From: Bradyrhizobium sp. LHD-71
GTDB lineage: Bacteria > Pseudomonadota > Alphaproteobacteria > Rhizobiales > Xanthobacteraceae
Assembly (NCBI RefSeq): GCF_031157255.1
Contig: NZ_JAVIFX010000022.1
Span: 2,501-66,500 of the forward strand
Direction of reading: 5' to 3'
DNA: 64,000 nt
Shown here: positions 27,965 to 36,083 of the stretch, piece by piece
Numbering within the stretch: position 1 is the stretch's first letter
Layout: the number at the start of each line of letters is the position of its first letter
Made by a program: the position numbers and the translations under genes
Notes under the pieces: model-generated
Seen by the model: the letters and a program-made list of their open reading frames with translations, nothing else
What the model was told of the DNA's origin: nothing
Databases searched by the model: none

Positions 27965-28645
27965 ATGACAGTTAACGACGAAACTCCAAAAGCTAACGAC
28001 GAAACTCCAAAAGCGCCTGGCACAAGATCCTTCCGGCGCATCGGCGTGATCGCGGTCGGCGCCCTGATTGTCGTGGCCGGGGTATACGGGATCGTCACCC
28101 TCAAGCGCAATGCGGGCGACAAGGTGTGCAAGCCCACCTTCAGTCTTGCGCGCAAGGTCGAGCCCTTTGTTAAGGGTGAAGTCGCAGCCTTCACGCCGGC
28201 AAAGAAGCCCTTTCTGCTTCCAGACCTCGCATTCAAGGATGCATCGGGCGCTGAAAAGAAACTTTCCGACTGGCGCGGTCGCACAGTTCTCCTCAATCTT
28301 TGGGCCACCTGGTGTGTCCCCTGCCGCAAGGAAATGCCGGCCCTCGACGAGCTGCAGGCGAAGCTCGGGGGCAAGGATTTCGAGGTGGTCGCCGTCAATA
28401 TCGACACCCGCGACACCGGCAAGCCGAAGAGCTGGCTGAAAGAGGTCGGCATCTCCGCCCTGCCCTACTTCAGCGACGATAAAGCAAAGGTTTTTCAGGA
28501 TCTTAAGATGGTCGGAAAGGCCTTCGGCATGCCCACATCGATCCTGATCGACAAGGCCGGTTGCGAGATCGGCATGCTCTCAGGTCCGGCCGAATGGGCA
28601 AGCGACGACGCTTTGAAGCTCGTTCGTACCGCGCTCGCCCGCTGA
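27965..28645 (+). CDS. TlpA-family thiol:disulfide interchange protein
   Basis: Membrane-anchored periplasmic thioredoxin, 226 aa. After a short cytoplasmic N-terminus there is one membrane helix (IGVIAVGALIVVAGVYGIVTL), then the thioredoxin fold with active site NLWATWCVPCRKEMPALDEL and the cis-Pro region FGMPTSILID. Rhizobial TlpA proteins reduce copper-binding assembly proteins of cytochrome oxidase; that role is a plausible guess. ATG 27965 is preferred over 27866. The first codons contain a perfect 21-bp tandem duplication giving NDETPKA twice. Confidence 0.9.
   Translation: MTVNDETPKANDETPKAPGTRSFRRIGVIAVGALIVVAGVYGIVTLKRNAGDKVCKPTFSLARKVEPFVKGEVAAFTPAKKPFLLPDLAFKDASGAEKKLSDWRGRTVLLNLWATWCVPCRKEMPALDELQAKLGGKDFEVVAVNIDTRDTGKPKSWLKEVGISALPYFSDDKAKVFQDLKMVGKAFGMPTSILIDKAGCEIGMLSGPAEWASDDALKLVRTALAR
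27973..28014 (+). repeat. 21-bp tandem duplication inside the tlpA-like gene
   Basis: Two identical 21-base units (27973-27993 and 27994-28014) begin TAACGACGAAAC and encode NDETPKA twice in the cytoplasmic N-terminus. The duplication is in frame and without mismatches, so it is recent or maintained. Confidence 0.95.
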
Positions 28646-28707
28646 CACCCGCGCCTTCGTACCCATTCTTGGCGCCACTTGACGCGGCGGTGCTCACGCT
28701 TATACAT

Positions 28708-28719
28708 AACCATATGGTT
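28708..28719. promoter_or_regulatory. operator AACCATATGGTT over the ArsR start codon
   Basis: A perfect 12-bp palindrome whose centre includes the ATG at 28714-28716. The AACC-N4-GGTT pattern recurs twice before the second ArsR gene (32908-32935), which suggests autorepression by a shared recognition mode. Confidence 0.65.
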
Positions 28720-29151
28720 TACTATCCTGCTGACCCGCTCGACCGGACCTTCGCCGCGCTTGCCGATCCGACCCGGCGTGCGCTGCTGTCGCGGCTCGAG
28801 GCGTCGGATGGCCTGTCGATCAGCGAGCTTGCGAAACCGTTCGCCATGTCGCTGCCGGCGGTGATGAAGCACATCGATGTGCTGGCCGACGCAGGGTTGA
28901 TGACCCGTTCGAAATCCGGCCGCACCGTAACGTGCAAGCTCAATGCGGCTGCCATGCAGGCGGCCGCCGGCTGGCTCAATCGTTACGCACGTTTCTGGAA
29001 TGAGAAGCTGGACCAACTTGTTGCATTTCTCGAGGAGGACGATCCATGCGAGCCGCGCCCGCAGCCGTCAAACCCAGTCTCACCATCCAGCGACGCCTCA
29101 ACGCCAGCCCGGACCGGGTCTACAAGGCCTGGACGGAACCGGAGCAAATAG
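28714..29151 (+). CDS. ArsR/SmtB-family transcriptional regulator
   Basis: Winged-helix repressor of the group that pairs with SRPBCC/AHSA1 proteins. The DNA-binding region is FAALADPTRRALLSRLEASDGLSISELAKPFAMSLPAVMKHIDVLADAGLMTRSKSGRTV. No metal-binding ELCVCDL motif is present, so it is not a classical arsenic or zinc sensor. The domain should end around residue 110 (LVAFLEEDD), but the frame continues 35 more residues of Pro/Ser/Arg-rich sequence, overlapping the next gene by 106 bases; the tail is probably not functional. ATG 28714 lies inside its own likely operator. Confidence 0.88.
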   Translation: MVYYPADPLDRTFAALADPTRRALLSRLEASDGLSISELAKPFAMSLPAVMKHIDVLADAGLMTRSKSGRTVTCKLNAAAMQAAAGWLNRYARFWNEKLDQLVAFLEEDDPCEPRPQPSNPVSPSSDASTPARTGSTRPGRNRSK

Positions 29152-29495
29152 CGCGCTGGTTCGGCCCGTCCGTGGTCGAGCAGGATACCGTCAAGGCCAA
29201 GATGGACGTGCGCGCCGGCGGAAGCTTTCAGGTGAGCTTCAAGACAGACGATGGCGAATTTCATCAGGTCGGTGGCGTCTACCGCGAAGTTGTTCCGAAC
29301 AAAAAGCTTGTGTTCAGCTGGGCCTGGCACACGACGCCTGAGCGCGAGTCGCAGGTGACAGTGACGATCAAGGCCGAAGGTAGTCACACCTTGCTGACGC
29401 TGCTGCACGAGCAGCTGTTCGACGAAGCCACCAAGACCGGCCACACGCGGGGCTGGACCGGTTCGCTCGACAAGCTCGAAGCGATGTTCGCCTGA
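29046..29495 (+). CDS. SRPBCC (AHSA1-like) domain protein
   Basis: START-like fold protein, 149 aa: RRLNASPDRVYKAWTEPEQIARWFGP and the later VGGVYREVVPNKKLVFSWAW and GHTRGWTGSLDKLEAMF are typical of AHSA1-type SRPBCC proteins, which bind hydrophobic ligands; the ligand is unknown. ATG 29046 follows GAGGAGGAC. It overlaps the ArsR reading frame by 106 bases and is coupled to it, with a GST gene 19 bases downstream. Confidence 0.9.
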   Translation: MRAAPAAVKPSLTIQRRLNASPDRVYKAWTEPEQIARWFGPSVVEQDTVKAKMDVRAGGSFQVSFKTDDGEFHQVGGVYREVVPNKKLVFSWAWHTTPERESQVTVTIKAEGSHTLLTLLHEQLFDEATKTGHTRGWTGSLDKLEAMFA

Positions 29496-29514
29496 CACAA
29501 GCGACGAGGACGCC

Positions 29515-30138
29515 ATGAAGCTGTACTACGCCGAGACTCTGAATCCTCGAAAGGCGTGCGCGGTGGCGAAATACCTGAACGCGCCGGTGGAGTTCGTCCA
29601 TGTCGATCTGACCAAGGGCGAGCAGCGCAATCCGTCCTATCTTGCCATCAATCCGAACGGCAAGGTCCCTGCGCTGCAGGACGGCGAGAACAGAATCTGG
29701 GAATCCAACGCGATCATGTGTTATCTCGCCCAAGCTGCCGGCTCGGATATCTGGCCGAACGACCGGCGGCAGACCGAGGTGCTGCGCTGGCTGAGCTGGG
29801 ATGGACAGCATTTTACGCGACACGCGGGTACGCTTTACTTCGAGCACGTCATCAAGCCGATCTTCGCGCTCGGGCCACCCGACGAGGCAGCGACAAAAGA
29901 GGCGACAGGTTACGTCCTGCATTACGGCCACATCCTGAACGAGCACCTGCGCGGGCGCGCGTATCTGCTGGGCGACGTACTGACGATCGCTGATTTTGCG
30001 GTCGCGGTGACGCTTCCCTATGCGGAGCTAGCGAAAATTCCGATCAAGGAGTTTCCGGAAGTTCAACGCTGGCATGGACGACTGAACGAGCTTGCCGCCT
30101 GGCGCGAACCGTTTTCGAAGGCCTCCGCCGCCGCCTGA
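29515..30138 (+). CDS. glutathione S-transferase family protein
   Basis: 207 aa with an N-terminal thioredoxin-like domain (MKLYYAETLNPRKACAVAKYLNAP, NPNGKVPALQDGENRIWESNAIMCYLA) and a helical C-terminal domain (LLGDVLTIADFAVAVTLPYAEL). The ESNAI stretch is the glutathione gamma-glutamyl site. It is the third gene of the first ArsR unit, so it may detoxify the compound sensed by that system. Confidence 0.9.
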   Translation: MKLYYAETLNPRKACAVAKYLNAPVEFVHVDLTKGEQRNPSYLAINPNGKVPALQDGENRIWESNAIMCYLAQAAGSDIWPNDRRQTEVLRWLSWDGQHFTRHAGTLYFEHVIKPIFALGPPDEAATKEATGYVLHYGHILNEHLRGRAYLLGDVLTIADFAVAVTLPYAELAKIPIKEFPEVQRWHGRLNELAAWREPFSKASAAA

Positions 30139-30255
30139 CGCATCCCGAGTGGCTGGCAGATTGTGCATAAACACATTCCGTGCGCATCCACATCGATGGC
30201 GGCCTGAAAGCTGCTGACGATCCAACCCCCTGAAGCTCTCAAGAGGAGAACTATT

Positions 30256-30615
30256 GTGCCTTACGTCGATGGATTTATCGTTCCGGTCCCGAAGAAGAAG
30301 ATAAAGGCCTACCTGACGATGGCGAAGAAGGCCGCGAAGGTCTGGAAGGAATATGGCGCACTCGAAGTGCGCGAATGCATCGCCGACGACGTCAAGGTCG
30401 GCAAGTGGACATCGTTTCCCCGCAGCGTCAAACTGAAGCCCGGCGAGACCGTGGTCTTTTCTTACATCGTCTACAAGTCGCGCAAGGATCGCGACAGGGT
30501 GAATGCCAAGGTGATGAAGGACCCCCGTCTCGAGACCATGATGGACCCGAAGAACCCGCCGTTCGACGGCAAGCGGATGATCTTCGGCGGCTTCAAGGTC
30601 AGCGTCGCGGCGTAA
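30256..30615 (+). CDS. DUF1428 domain-containing protein
   Basis: 119 aa, YbaA-like DUF1428 family, ferredoxin-like alpha/beta fold of unknown function: MPYVDGFIVPVPKKKIKAYLTMAKKAAKVWKEYGALEVRECIADDV and FDGKRMIFGGFKV are the family ends. GTG 30256 follows AAGAGGAGAAC. Such genes commonly sit in ArsR-SRPBCC-type clusters, as here. Confidence 0.9.
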   Translation: MPYVDGFIVPVPKKKIKAYLTMAKKAAKVWKEYGALEVRECIADDVKVGKWTSFPRSVKLKPGETVVFSYIVYKSRKDRDRVNAKVMKDPRLETMMDPKNPPFDGKRMIFGGFKVSVAA

Positions 30616-30984
30616 AGCGCAGCCGCACCGATCAAGGAATGGGCACCGTCGACGATGCCTTGCTGATCCGTTCGGGCGAAATCCGGTGGACTTTCACCGC
30701 AGCCATGGCCGCGGTGAAGATTAGCTATCGTTACCAACAACATAAGCGAGCTTCGTCGGATACCGTGACCTCGGGGCACAGTCACGCCTAAGGTCACCGA
30801 TCCGGTTGATGCAGCCGACACGAATCGATAAATTCCGGCTGCCGCGTTACTGGCGACACAAGATGGAGCACCATCGGGAAGCGCGGCCTGACGCACGGTC
30901 TTGAAGCCGATCGTGTTGATGAATGGCCGTTCGCCTGGGCCGCCGAGGTCACTCGGCATTTCCGTTTCGGGAGGCCCGGTCGCA
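30616..30984. other. intergenic stretch without a gene
   Basis: No supportable coding region. It contains a 7-bp dyad GTGACCT (30765-30771) / AGGTCAC (30791-30797) and a GGGAGG ribosome binding site (30969-30974) for the ABC transporter. No terminator with a T tract was found. Confidence 0.5.
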
Positions 30985-32790
30985 ATGCACGAACGCCAGC
31001 CCGCCAACGCCCACAGCATCCTCGCACTCCTTTCGCTCGTCTGGTCGCAAACCGATACAACCTTGCGAATGCGCGTCATCGGCACTGTGCTGCTGGCGCT
31101 CGTGCTGGCGGGGCTGAATTCCCTCTCACCGGTCATCTACAAGACGATCGTCGATCATTTCGCCGCTGGCCCCTCACCGACCGATACGACCATTCCGCTG
31201 CTGCTCATCGCAGGCTATGTCGCCCTTGTTGCGGTTGGCCGGATCTGCGCCGAACTGCGCTGGGTCACCTATGGCGGCTTCGAGCAACGCGTACAGCGTC
31301 GGCTGATCCTGCTGCTCTACGATCACGTGCATGAACTTTCATTGCGCTTTCATCTCGAACGCCGGACCGGAGGTTTGCAGCAGATCATTTTCAACGGCCT
31401 GCTCGGTTATCGCTTCATCGTCTTCAACTTTCTGCTCATCATTCTCCCGCTTGCTGTCAGCGTGCTGCTGATCGGAGCCATCCTCGCGACATTCTATCCG
31501 TTGCCGTTCGCGTTGGTCATGCTGACGATGTGCACGCTCTACATCACCAGCCTGCTCTTCGGTGTCGGTCGCCAGCGCGAATTGCAGCGGACCGGCAACC
31601 TTGCCTTCGAGGAAGCCTATGCGCGGACGACCGACAGCTACCTCAACTACGAGACGATCAAGCTGTTCGGCGCGGACACGGTCGTACGGCAGCGGCTGAA
31701 TGAGTCACTCAGCCAGGGGCAGAACAGCTTTGTTCGTTTCTACTTGCTGCGTACTCTGACCGGCCTGGCGCAAAGCATGTGGTTGCTCATCTGGCTTGCG
31801 GTCACGGTGGTGCTTGCCGCAACCTATTATGTGCAAGGCGTCATGACGCTCGGTGATTTCGTTCTTGTAAATACCTATACACTGCAACTGTGGGTGCCTT
31901 TGGAATTTCTCGGTCTTGCCTATCGCGAAATCAGGATGGGACAGACCAACGTCGAACGGATGCTGACGCTGCTCGGCGAGAAGCGCGACGTCACTGAACC
32001 GGTCAATCCGATCTCCCTGCCGGTCGGCAAAAAGGAGCTCCGATTCGACAATGTGGAATTCTCCTACGATCGCGATCACCACGTCCTGAAAGGCATCAGC
32101 TTCGTAGTGCCGTCCGGGCGTACAGTTGCGATCGTAGGTCCAAGCGGATCCGGCAAATCCACCATCGCCCGCCTTGCCTTTCGTTTCTACGATGCCGGCG
32201 GCGGGCGAATATCCCTCGGCGGCGTTCCGATCAAAGACCTTTCGTTGAACGACTTGCGCTCCACCATCGCGGTCGTCCCGCAAGATACGGTGCTGTTCAA
32301 TGAGACGATCGCTCACAACATCGGCATCGCGCGGGCGAAGGCCAGTCAAGCGGAGATCGAGGAGGCCGCGCGTTTTGCAGAAATCCACGACTTCATCATG
32401 TCACGACCGCAAGCCTATGACACCGTCGTCGGCGAACGCGGATTGAAGCTCTCCGGCGGCCAGAAACAGCGGATCGCTATTGCACGCGCGATGCTGAAAC
32501 GCGCCAGCCTGCTGATCTTTGATGAAGCGACGTCCGCGCTGGACAGCAGGACCGAGCAGAGGATCCAGCGCAGCCTGCGTACCTTGTCGGACGGCGCCGC
32601 GACACTGATCATCACGCATCGACTGTCGACGGTGCTGCATGCCGATGAAATCCTCGTGCTTGACGGCGGCGTCATCGTCGAACGCGGACGTCATGAAGAA
32701 CTGTTGAGCCTGGATGGTGTCTATGCCGCGATGTGGCGCCGCCAACTCCAGCATCCGGATGTCGCAGAGGAACTCGACGTCGCGTCGTGA
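30985..32790 (+). CDS. Atm1-like ABC exporter (permease fused to ATPase)
   Basis: Half-transporter of the ABCB7/Atm1/HMT1 group, 601 aa, likely exporting glutathione-linked or metal-thiol compounds across the inner membrane. About six membrane helices precede the ATPase, which has Walker A VGPSGSGKST, Q-loop VVPQDTVLFNETI, signature LKLSGGQKQRIAIARAM, Walker B LLIFDEATSALD and switch His in IITHRLSTV. The VVPQDTVLFN sequence is typical of Atm1. ATG 30985 follows GGGAGG; the longer frame from 30901 is not used. It stands alone between the two ArsR units. Confidence 0.9.
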   Translation: MHERQPANAHSILALLSLVWSQTDTTLRMRVIGTVLLALVLAGLNSLSPVIYKTIVDHFAAGPSPTDTTIPLLLIAGYVALVAVGRICAELRWVTYGGFEQRVQRRLILLLYDHVHELSLRFHLERRTGGLQQIIFNGLLGYRFIVFNFLLIILPLAVSVLLIGAILATFYPLPFALVMLTMCTLYITSLLFGVGRQRELQRTGNLAFEEAYARTTDSYLNYETIKLFGADTVVRQRLNESLSQGQNSFVRFYLLRTLTGLAQSMWLLIWLAVTVVLAATYYVQGVMTLGDFVLVNTYTLQLWVPLEFLGLAYREIRMGQTNVERMLTLLGEKRDVTEPVNPISLPVGKKELRFDNVEFSYDRDHHVLKGISFVVPSGRTVAIVGPSGSGKSTIARLAFRFYDAGGGRISLGGVPIKDLSLNDLRSTIAVVPQDTVLFNETIAHNIGIARAKASQAEIEEAARFAEIHDFIMSRPQAYDTVVGERGLKLSGGQKQRIAIARAMLKRASLLIFDEATSALDSRTEQRIQRSLRTLSDGAATLIITHRLSTVLHADEILVLDGGVIVERGRHEELLSLDGVYAAMWRRQLQHPDVAEELDVAS

Positions 32791-32907
32791 CGGCGTCTCA
32801 TCTTGAGTCGCCTCCTCGAAATTGCCTCTCCACCGCAGCAGCGTCGTCGCAAAATTTTTTTAAGCTGACATTGAAGCCGTTGACACCCCCGGCCCGATCT
32901 AGTACTT

Positions 32908-32935
32908 AACCGAAAGGTTATTTAACCGATTGGTT
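32908..32935. promoter_or_regulatory. double operator AACC-N4-GGTT before the second ArsR gene
   Basis: AACCGAAAGGTT (32908-32919) and AACCGATTGGTT (32924-32935) lie 16 bp apart centre to centre, ending five bases before the ATG at 32940. Both have the same half-sites as the palindrome at 28708. Confidence 0.65.
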
Positions 32936-32939
32936 CCGC

Positions 32940-33353
32940 ATGACCGACCGCTTGAGCGCCACTTTTGCTGCCCTCGCCGATCCGACCCGGCGCGCGATCA
33001 TCGCGCGGCTGGCAATGGGCGAAACAACCGTCAGCGACCTTGCCAAGCCGTTCGACATGAGCGGCCCGGCGATCTCCAAACATCTGAAAGTGCTGGAGAA
33101 TGCAGGGCTGATCACGCGCAGCCGCGAGGCCCAGTGGCGACCGTGCCGGATCGAGCCCAAGGCATTGAAGACCGTCGACGACTGGCTCGATCGCTACCGC
33201 CAATTCTGGGAGGAGCGGCTCGATCGCCTCGAGGATTACCTCAACACCCTACAGGCGGAGGCCGCCTCGTCAGCGAACACCGCAGAGACAGCCCCGCGCA
33301 AAGCCAACAGAGCCAGCAAGCCCAAGGAGAGCAGGCATGGACGCAAGAAATGA
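32940..33353 (+). CDS. ArsR/SmtB-family transcriptional regulator
   Basis: 137 aa winged-helix repressor close in sequence to the one at 28.7 kb: FAALADPTRRAIIARLAMGETTVSDLAKPFDMSGPAISKHLKVLENAGLITRSREAQWRPCRI. It lacks metal-sensing Cys pairs. A Lys/Ala-rich tail follows the domain. Its end overlaps the next gene by 17 bases, and it begins a six-gene run (ArsR, SRPBCC, VOC, DoxX, SRPBCC, DUF1579). Confidence 0.92.
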   Translation: MTDRLSATFAALADPTRRAIIARLAMGETTVSDLAKPFDMSGPAISKHLKVLENAGLITRSREAQWRPCRIEPKALKTVDDWLDRYRQFWEERLDRLEDYLNTLQAEAASSANTAETAPRKANRASKPKESRHGRKK

Positions 33354-33828
33354 ACTCACGCTGTCGGTAACGACTCCATCCGATCGCGAGATCGTCCTGA
33401 CGCGCACATTCGACGCTCCGCGTGCGCTCGTATGGGACGCCATGACGAAGGCCGAGCATGTGCGCCGCTGGTACGGCTGCGCGAGCGTCAGCCTCGCGGT
33501 TTGCGACATCGATCTCCGCGTCGGAGGAAGCTACCGCTTCACCATGCGCACACAGGACGGCGTCGATCATACGATGACCGGCGTCTACCGTGAGATCGTC
33601 GCGCCGGAACGCATCGTCCATACGGAACGTTATGAAACCACCGCATTCACCAGTCCGGATGCACTGGTGACGATGACACTGACCGAGCAACGCGGACGCA
33701 CGAAGCTGCAAAGCGTGATCCTGCATCCGAACCAGGACAGCCGTGACGCCCATCTCAGTGCCGGCATGGAGAACGGCGCCGGCGAGATGTTCGACCGGCT
33801 CGCCGCTCTGCTCACAACGATGTCGTAA
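33337..33828 (+). CDS. SRPBCC (AHSA1-like) domain protein
   Basis: 163 aa: LTRTFDAPRALVWDAMTKAEHVRRWYGC, VGGSYRFTMRTQDG and TGVYREIVAPERIVHTERYE are typical of the family. The start ATG 33337 lies inside the end of the ArsR gene after AAGGAGAGC, showing translational coupling. Ligand unknown. Confidence 0.92.
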   Translation: MDARNELTLSVTTPSDREIVLTRTFDAPRALVWDAMTKAEHVRRWYGCASVSLAVCDIDLRVGGSYRFTMRTQDGVDHTMTGVYREIVAPERIVHTERYETTAFTSPDALVTMTLTEQRGRTKLQSVILHPNQDSRDAHLSAGMENGAGEMFDRLAALLTTMS

Positions 33829-33861
33829 GCAACCGCATTCACCCCGCAGAAAGGACAGACC

Positions 33862-34284
33862 ATGGCCGAACCGAACAACATGCCGCCGATCACGCCCTAC
33901 CTCACCATCAAGGGCGCCAACGAGGCGATCGAATTCTACAAGAAGGCGTTTGGCGCGAAGGAGAATGCCCGCCTGCCCTACGAGGATGGCAAGCGGCTGA
34001 TGCACGCGGAGATTTCCATGTACGGCGGCACCGTGCTGCTCTCGGACGAATTTCCGGAGCACGGTCAGGTCATGGGCCCTACCACGCCGCACTCATCTCC
34101 GGTCGCGGTTGCGCTGCACTTCAAGACGCCTGCCGAGCTCGACGCCGCGTTCAAGCGCGCCGCCGAGGCCGGAGTAAAGACCGAGATGGAGCCCACCGAC
34201 ATGTTCTGGGGCGGCCGCTTTGCGGCGCTGCTTGATCCGTTCAACCATCGCTGGCTGATGCACGCGCCATTGCCGCCGAAATGA
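33862..34284 (+). CDS. VOC family protein (PhnB/glyoxalase-like)
   Basis: 140 aa vicinal-oxygen-chelate fold: ITPYLTIKGANEAIEFYKKAFGAKE, MHAEISMYGGTVLLSDE and WGGRFAALLDPFNHRW. Such proteins act on small electrophiles or bind antibiotics; substrate unknown. It follows the SRPBCC gene by 33 bases with GAAAGGAC before the ATG. Confidence 0.9.
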   Translation: MAEPNNMPPITPYLTIKGANEAIEFYKKAFGAKENARLPYEDGKRLMHAEISMYGGTVLLSDEFPEHGQVMGPTTPHSSPVAVALHFKTPAELDAAFKRAAEAGVKTEMEPTDMFWGGRFAALLDPFNHRWLMHAPLPPK

Positions 34285-34345
34285 TCGATGTGACCACGCG
34301 GCCCGTCGCCGCCTGAAAGCACAACAAACCAAGAAAGGCACCACC

Positions 34346-34768
34346 ATGACCATGCTCGCTCCTTCGCCTGGATTTGACGCGCCCTCCGTCTCTGCGACGG
34401 CGATCTGGAGCGGGCGTGTGCTTTCAGGTCTGGTGGTTCTGTTCCTGCTGTTCGACGGCGCGATCAAGCTCGTCCCGCTCGAGATCGTCACGCAGACGTC
34501 GTTACAGCTCGGGATTCCGACACATCTGGCGCGGACGCTGGGCGTGCTCACCCTCGCCGGCGCGATCCTCTATGCGATTCCGAGCACTGCCGTGCTCGGC
34601 GCGATCCTGCTGACCGGCTATTTCGGCGGTGCGATCTATGTGCATGTCCGCGCCGACAGCCCGCTGTTCAGTCACACCCTGTTCGGTGTCTACCTCGGTG
34701 TGATCATGTGGGCCGGCCTCTGGCTGCGGGACCCCGCCATACGCGCGTTGATTCCCTTGCGGCGCTAG
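34346..34768 (+). CDS. DoxX family membrane protein
   Basis: 140 aa with four membrane segments (VLSGLVVLFLLFDGAIKLV, LGVLTLAGAILYAI, AVLGAILLTGYFGGAIYVHV, TLFGVYLGVIMWAGLWL) in the DoxX-like arrangement. Function in this context is unknown; the gene travels with ArsR-SRPBCC clusters. AAGAAAGGCAC precedes the ATG. Confidence 0.88.
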   Translation: MTMLAPSPGFDAPSVSATAIWSGRVLSGLVVLFLLFDGAIKLVPLEIVTQTSLQLGIPTHLARTLGVLTLAGAILYAIPSTAVLGAILLTGYFGGAIYVHVRADSPLFSHTLFGVYLGVIMWAGLWLRDPAIRALIPLRR

Positions 34769-34856
34769 GAAGCGCTCCCCGACTTTCCGATCTTTCCATT
34801 GTCCTCGCGGCCCCGCCGACATGAAGGCGCCGCGGAAGCAGCTAGCGGAGGCTTAC

Positions 34857-35333
34857 GTGAGCGCACCGACCAACATCAAGGCGCCGCGGGTGGAGGTGAC
34901 CCTGACGCGCACGTTCGATGCTCCCCGCGCGCTGGTATGGAAGGCGTGGACGGAGCCGCAAATGATGGCGCGTTGGTGGGGACCGGACGGCTTCACCAAT
35001 CCGGTGTGCGAGATGGACGTACGCGTCGGCGGTAAGATCCTGATCCATATGCAGGCGCCGGACGGGACGGTGCATCCGATGACCGGCATCTTCGATGAAG
35101 TCGCAGAGCCGGAGTGCCTGGTGTTTCGGGCAATTCCGGTGGATCGCAACGGCACGCCACTGCTTGAATCGCTGACCACCGTCACCTTTCACGAAGCCGG
35201 CGGCAGGACCAAGATCATTGTCCATGCGAGCGCCGTTCCGCTCGAGCCGGTCGCGACCGAGATGCTGAAGGGCATGAACGAGGGATGGCGCCAGAGCCTT
35301 GACCGGCTCGCTGATCTCGTCGCGCCGCACTGA
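34857..35333 (+). CDS. SRPBCC (AHSA1-like) domain protein
   Basis: Second SRPBCC of the operon: VTLTRTFDAPRALVWKAWTEPQMMARWWGPDGFTNP and MTGIFDEVAEPECLVFRAI. Its core resembles the protein at 33337 (LTRTFDAPRALVW in both), so the two are probably paralogues. GTG 34857 (158 aa) is chosen because GGAGG lies five bases upstream; ATG 34821 is in frame but has no ribosome binding site. Confidence 0.9.
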   Translation: MSAPTNIKAPRVEVTLTRTFDAPRALVWKAWTEPQMMARWWGPDGFTNPVCEMDVRVGGKILIHMQAPDGTVHPMTGIFDEVAEPECLVFRAIPVDRNGTPLLESLTTVTFHEAGGRTKIIVHASAVPLEPVATEMLKGMNEGWRQSLDRLADLVAPH

Positions 35334-35385
35334 CCACTAAAGTTTCTGAAAGCCGCCGGCCGGCGGCCCTCACCCACAGGAGACG

Positions 35386-35877
35386 ATGACAATGATGAAT
35401 CCCGACCCAACCAAGGAACACCTTTGGCTGCAACGGATGGTCGGCGACTGGGACATGGAAGGCGAGTGCGTCATGGGTCCTGACCAGCCACCGATGAAGA
35501 GCAAGAGCTTTGAGCAGGTGAAGCCGATCGGCAGCCTCTGGGTGATCGGCGAGGGCGAAGGCGAGATGCCCGGCGGCGGCGCGGCGCTCACCCGAATCAC
35601 GCTCGGCTACGACCCGCAGAAGGGTCGCTTCGTCGGAACGTTCATCGGCTCGATGATGACCCATCTGTGGCTCTATGAAGGCACGCTTGACGCGGCGGGA
35701 AAAGTGCTCACGCTCGATTGCGAAGGGCCAAGCTTCGCCGGCGACGGCACGATGGCGAAGTACCAGGACATCATCGAGATGAAGAGCGATGATCACCGGG
35801 TAATGACTTCGCGGGTGCAAGGCGCCGACGGGAAGTGGACGCATTTCATGACGGCGAACTATCGGCGGAAGAAGTAG
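35386..35877 (+). CDS. DUF1579 domain-containing protein
   Basis: 163 aa lipocalin-like beta-barrel family of unknown function: HLWLQRMVGDWDMEGECVMGPDQPPMKSKSFEQVKPIGSLWVIGEGEGEMPGG and a repeat of strands to the end. CAGGAGACG precedes the ATG cluster. Last gene of the second ArsR run. Confidence 0.9.
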   Translation: MTMMNPDPTKEHLWLQRMVGDWDMEGECVMGPDQPPMKSKSFEQVKPIGSLWVIGEGEGEMPGGGAALTRITLGYDPQKGRFVGTFIGSMMTHLWLYEGTLDAAGKVLTLDCEGPSFAGDGTMAKYQDIIEMKSDDHRVMTSRVQGADGKWTHFMTANYRRKK

Positions 35878-35914
35878 GCCCTATTGCCTCCGCGGCCTGG
35901 CTCGGCCGGGCGAA

Positions 35915-36073
35915 TGCGGTGTTTCTGACGCTCGGATCACTCTTGCTGCAAGCTCATTGATCGGAACGTCAGAAACAAAAAGCCGCACGGAAATTCGGAA
36001 GTAGCTGATATCCTGTTGTTTCTGAGCGCTTGCACGACGGCTCGCAGCGAATGATGCGGGCGTCAGAAACAGG
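35915..36073. repeat. paired-hairpin element D (GTTTCTGA stems)
   Basis: Two hairpins built from the same stem. First: GTTTCTGACG (35921-35930) / CGTCAGAAAC (35967-35976), enclosed by TGCGG (35915-35919) / CCGCA (35983-35987), with a nested CTTGCTGCAAG. Second: GTTTCTGA (36018-36025) / TCAGAAAC (36063-36070), with flanking CCT/AGG and CGC/GCG pairs. It lacks CTAGTG borders. It fills the gap between the DUF1579 and DUF1772 genes and reaches within about 10 bases of the DUF1772 start. Confidence 0.75.
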
Positions 36074-36083
36074 TCACTCGCCG

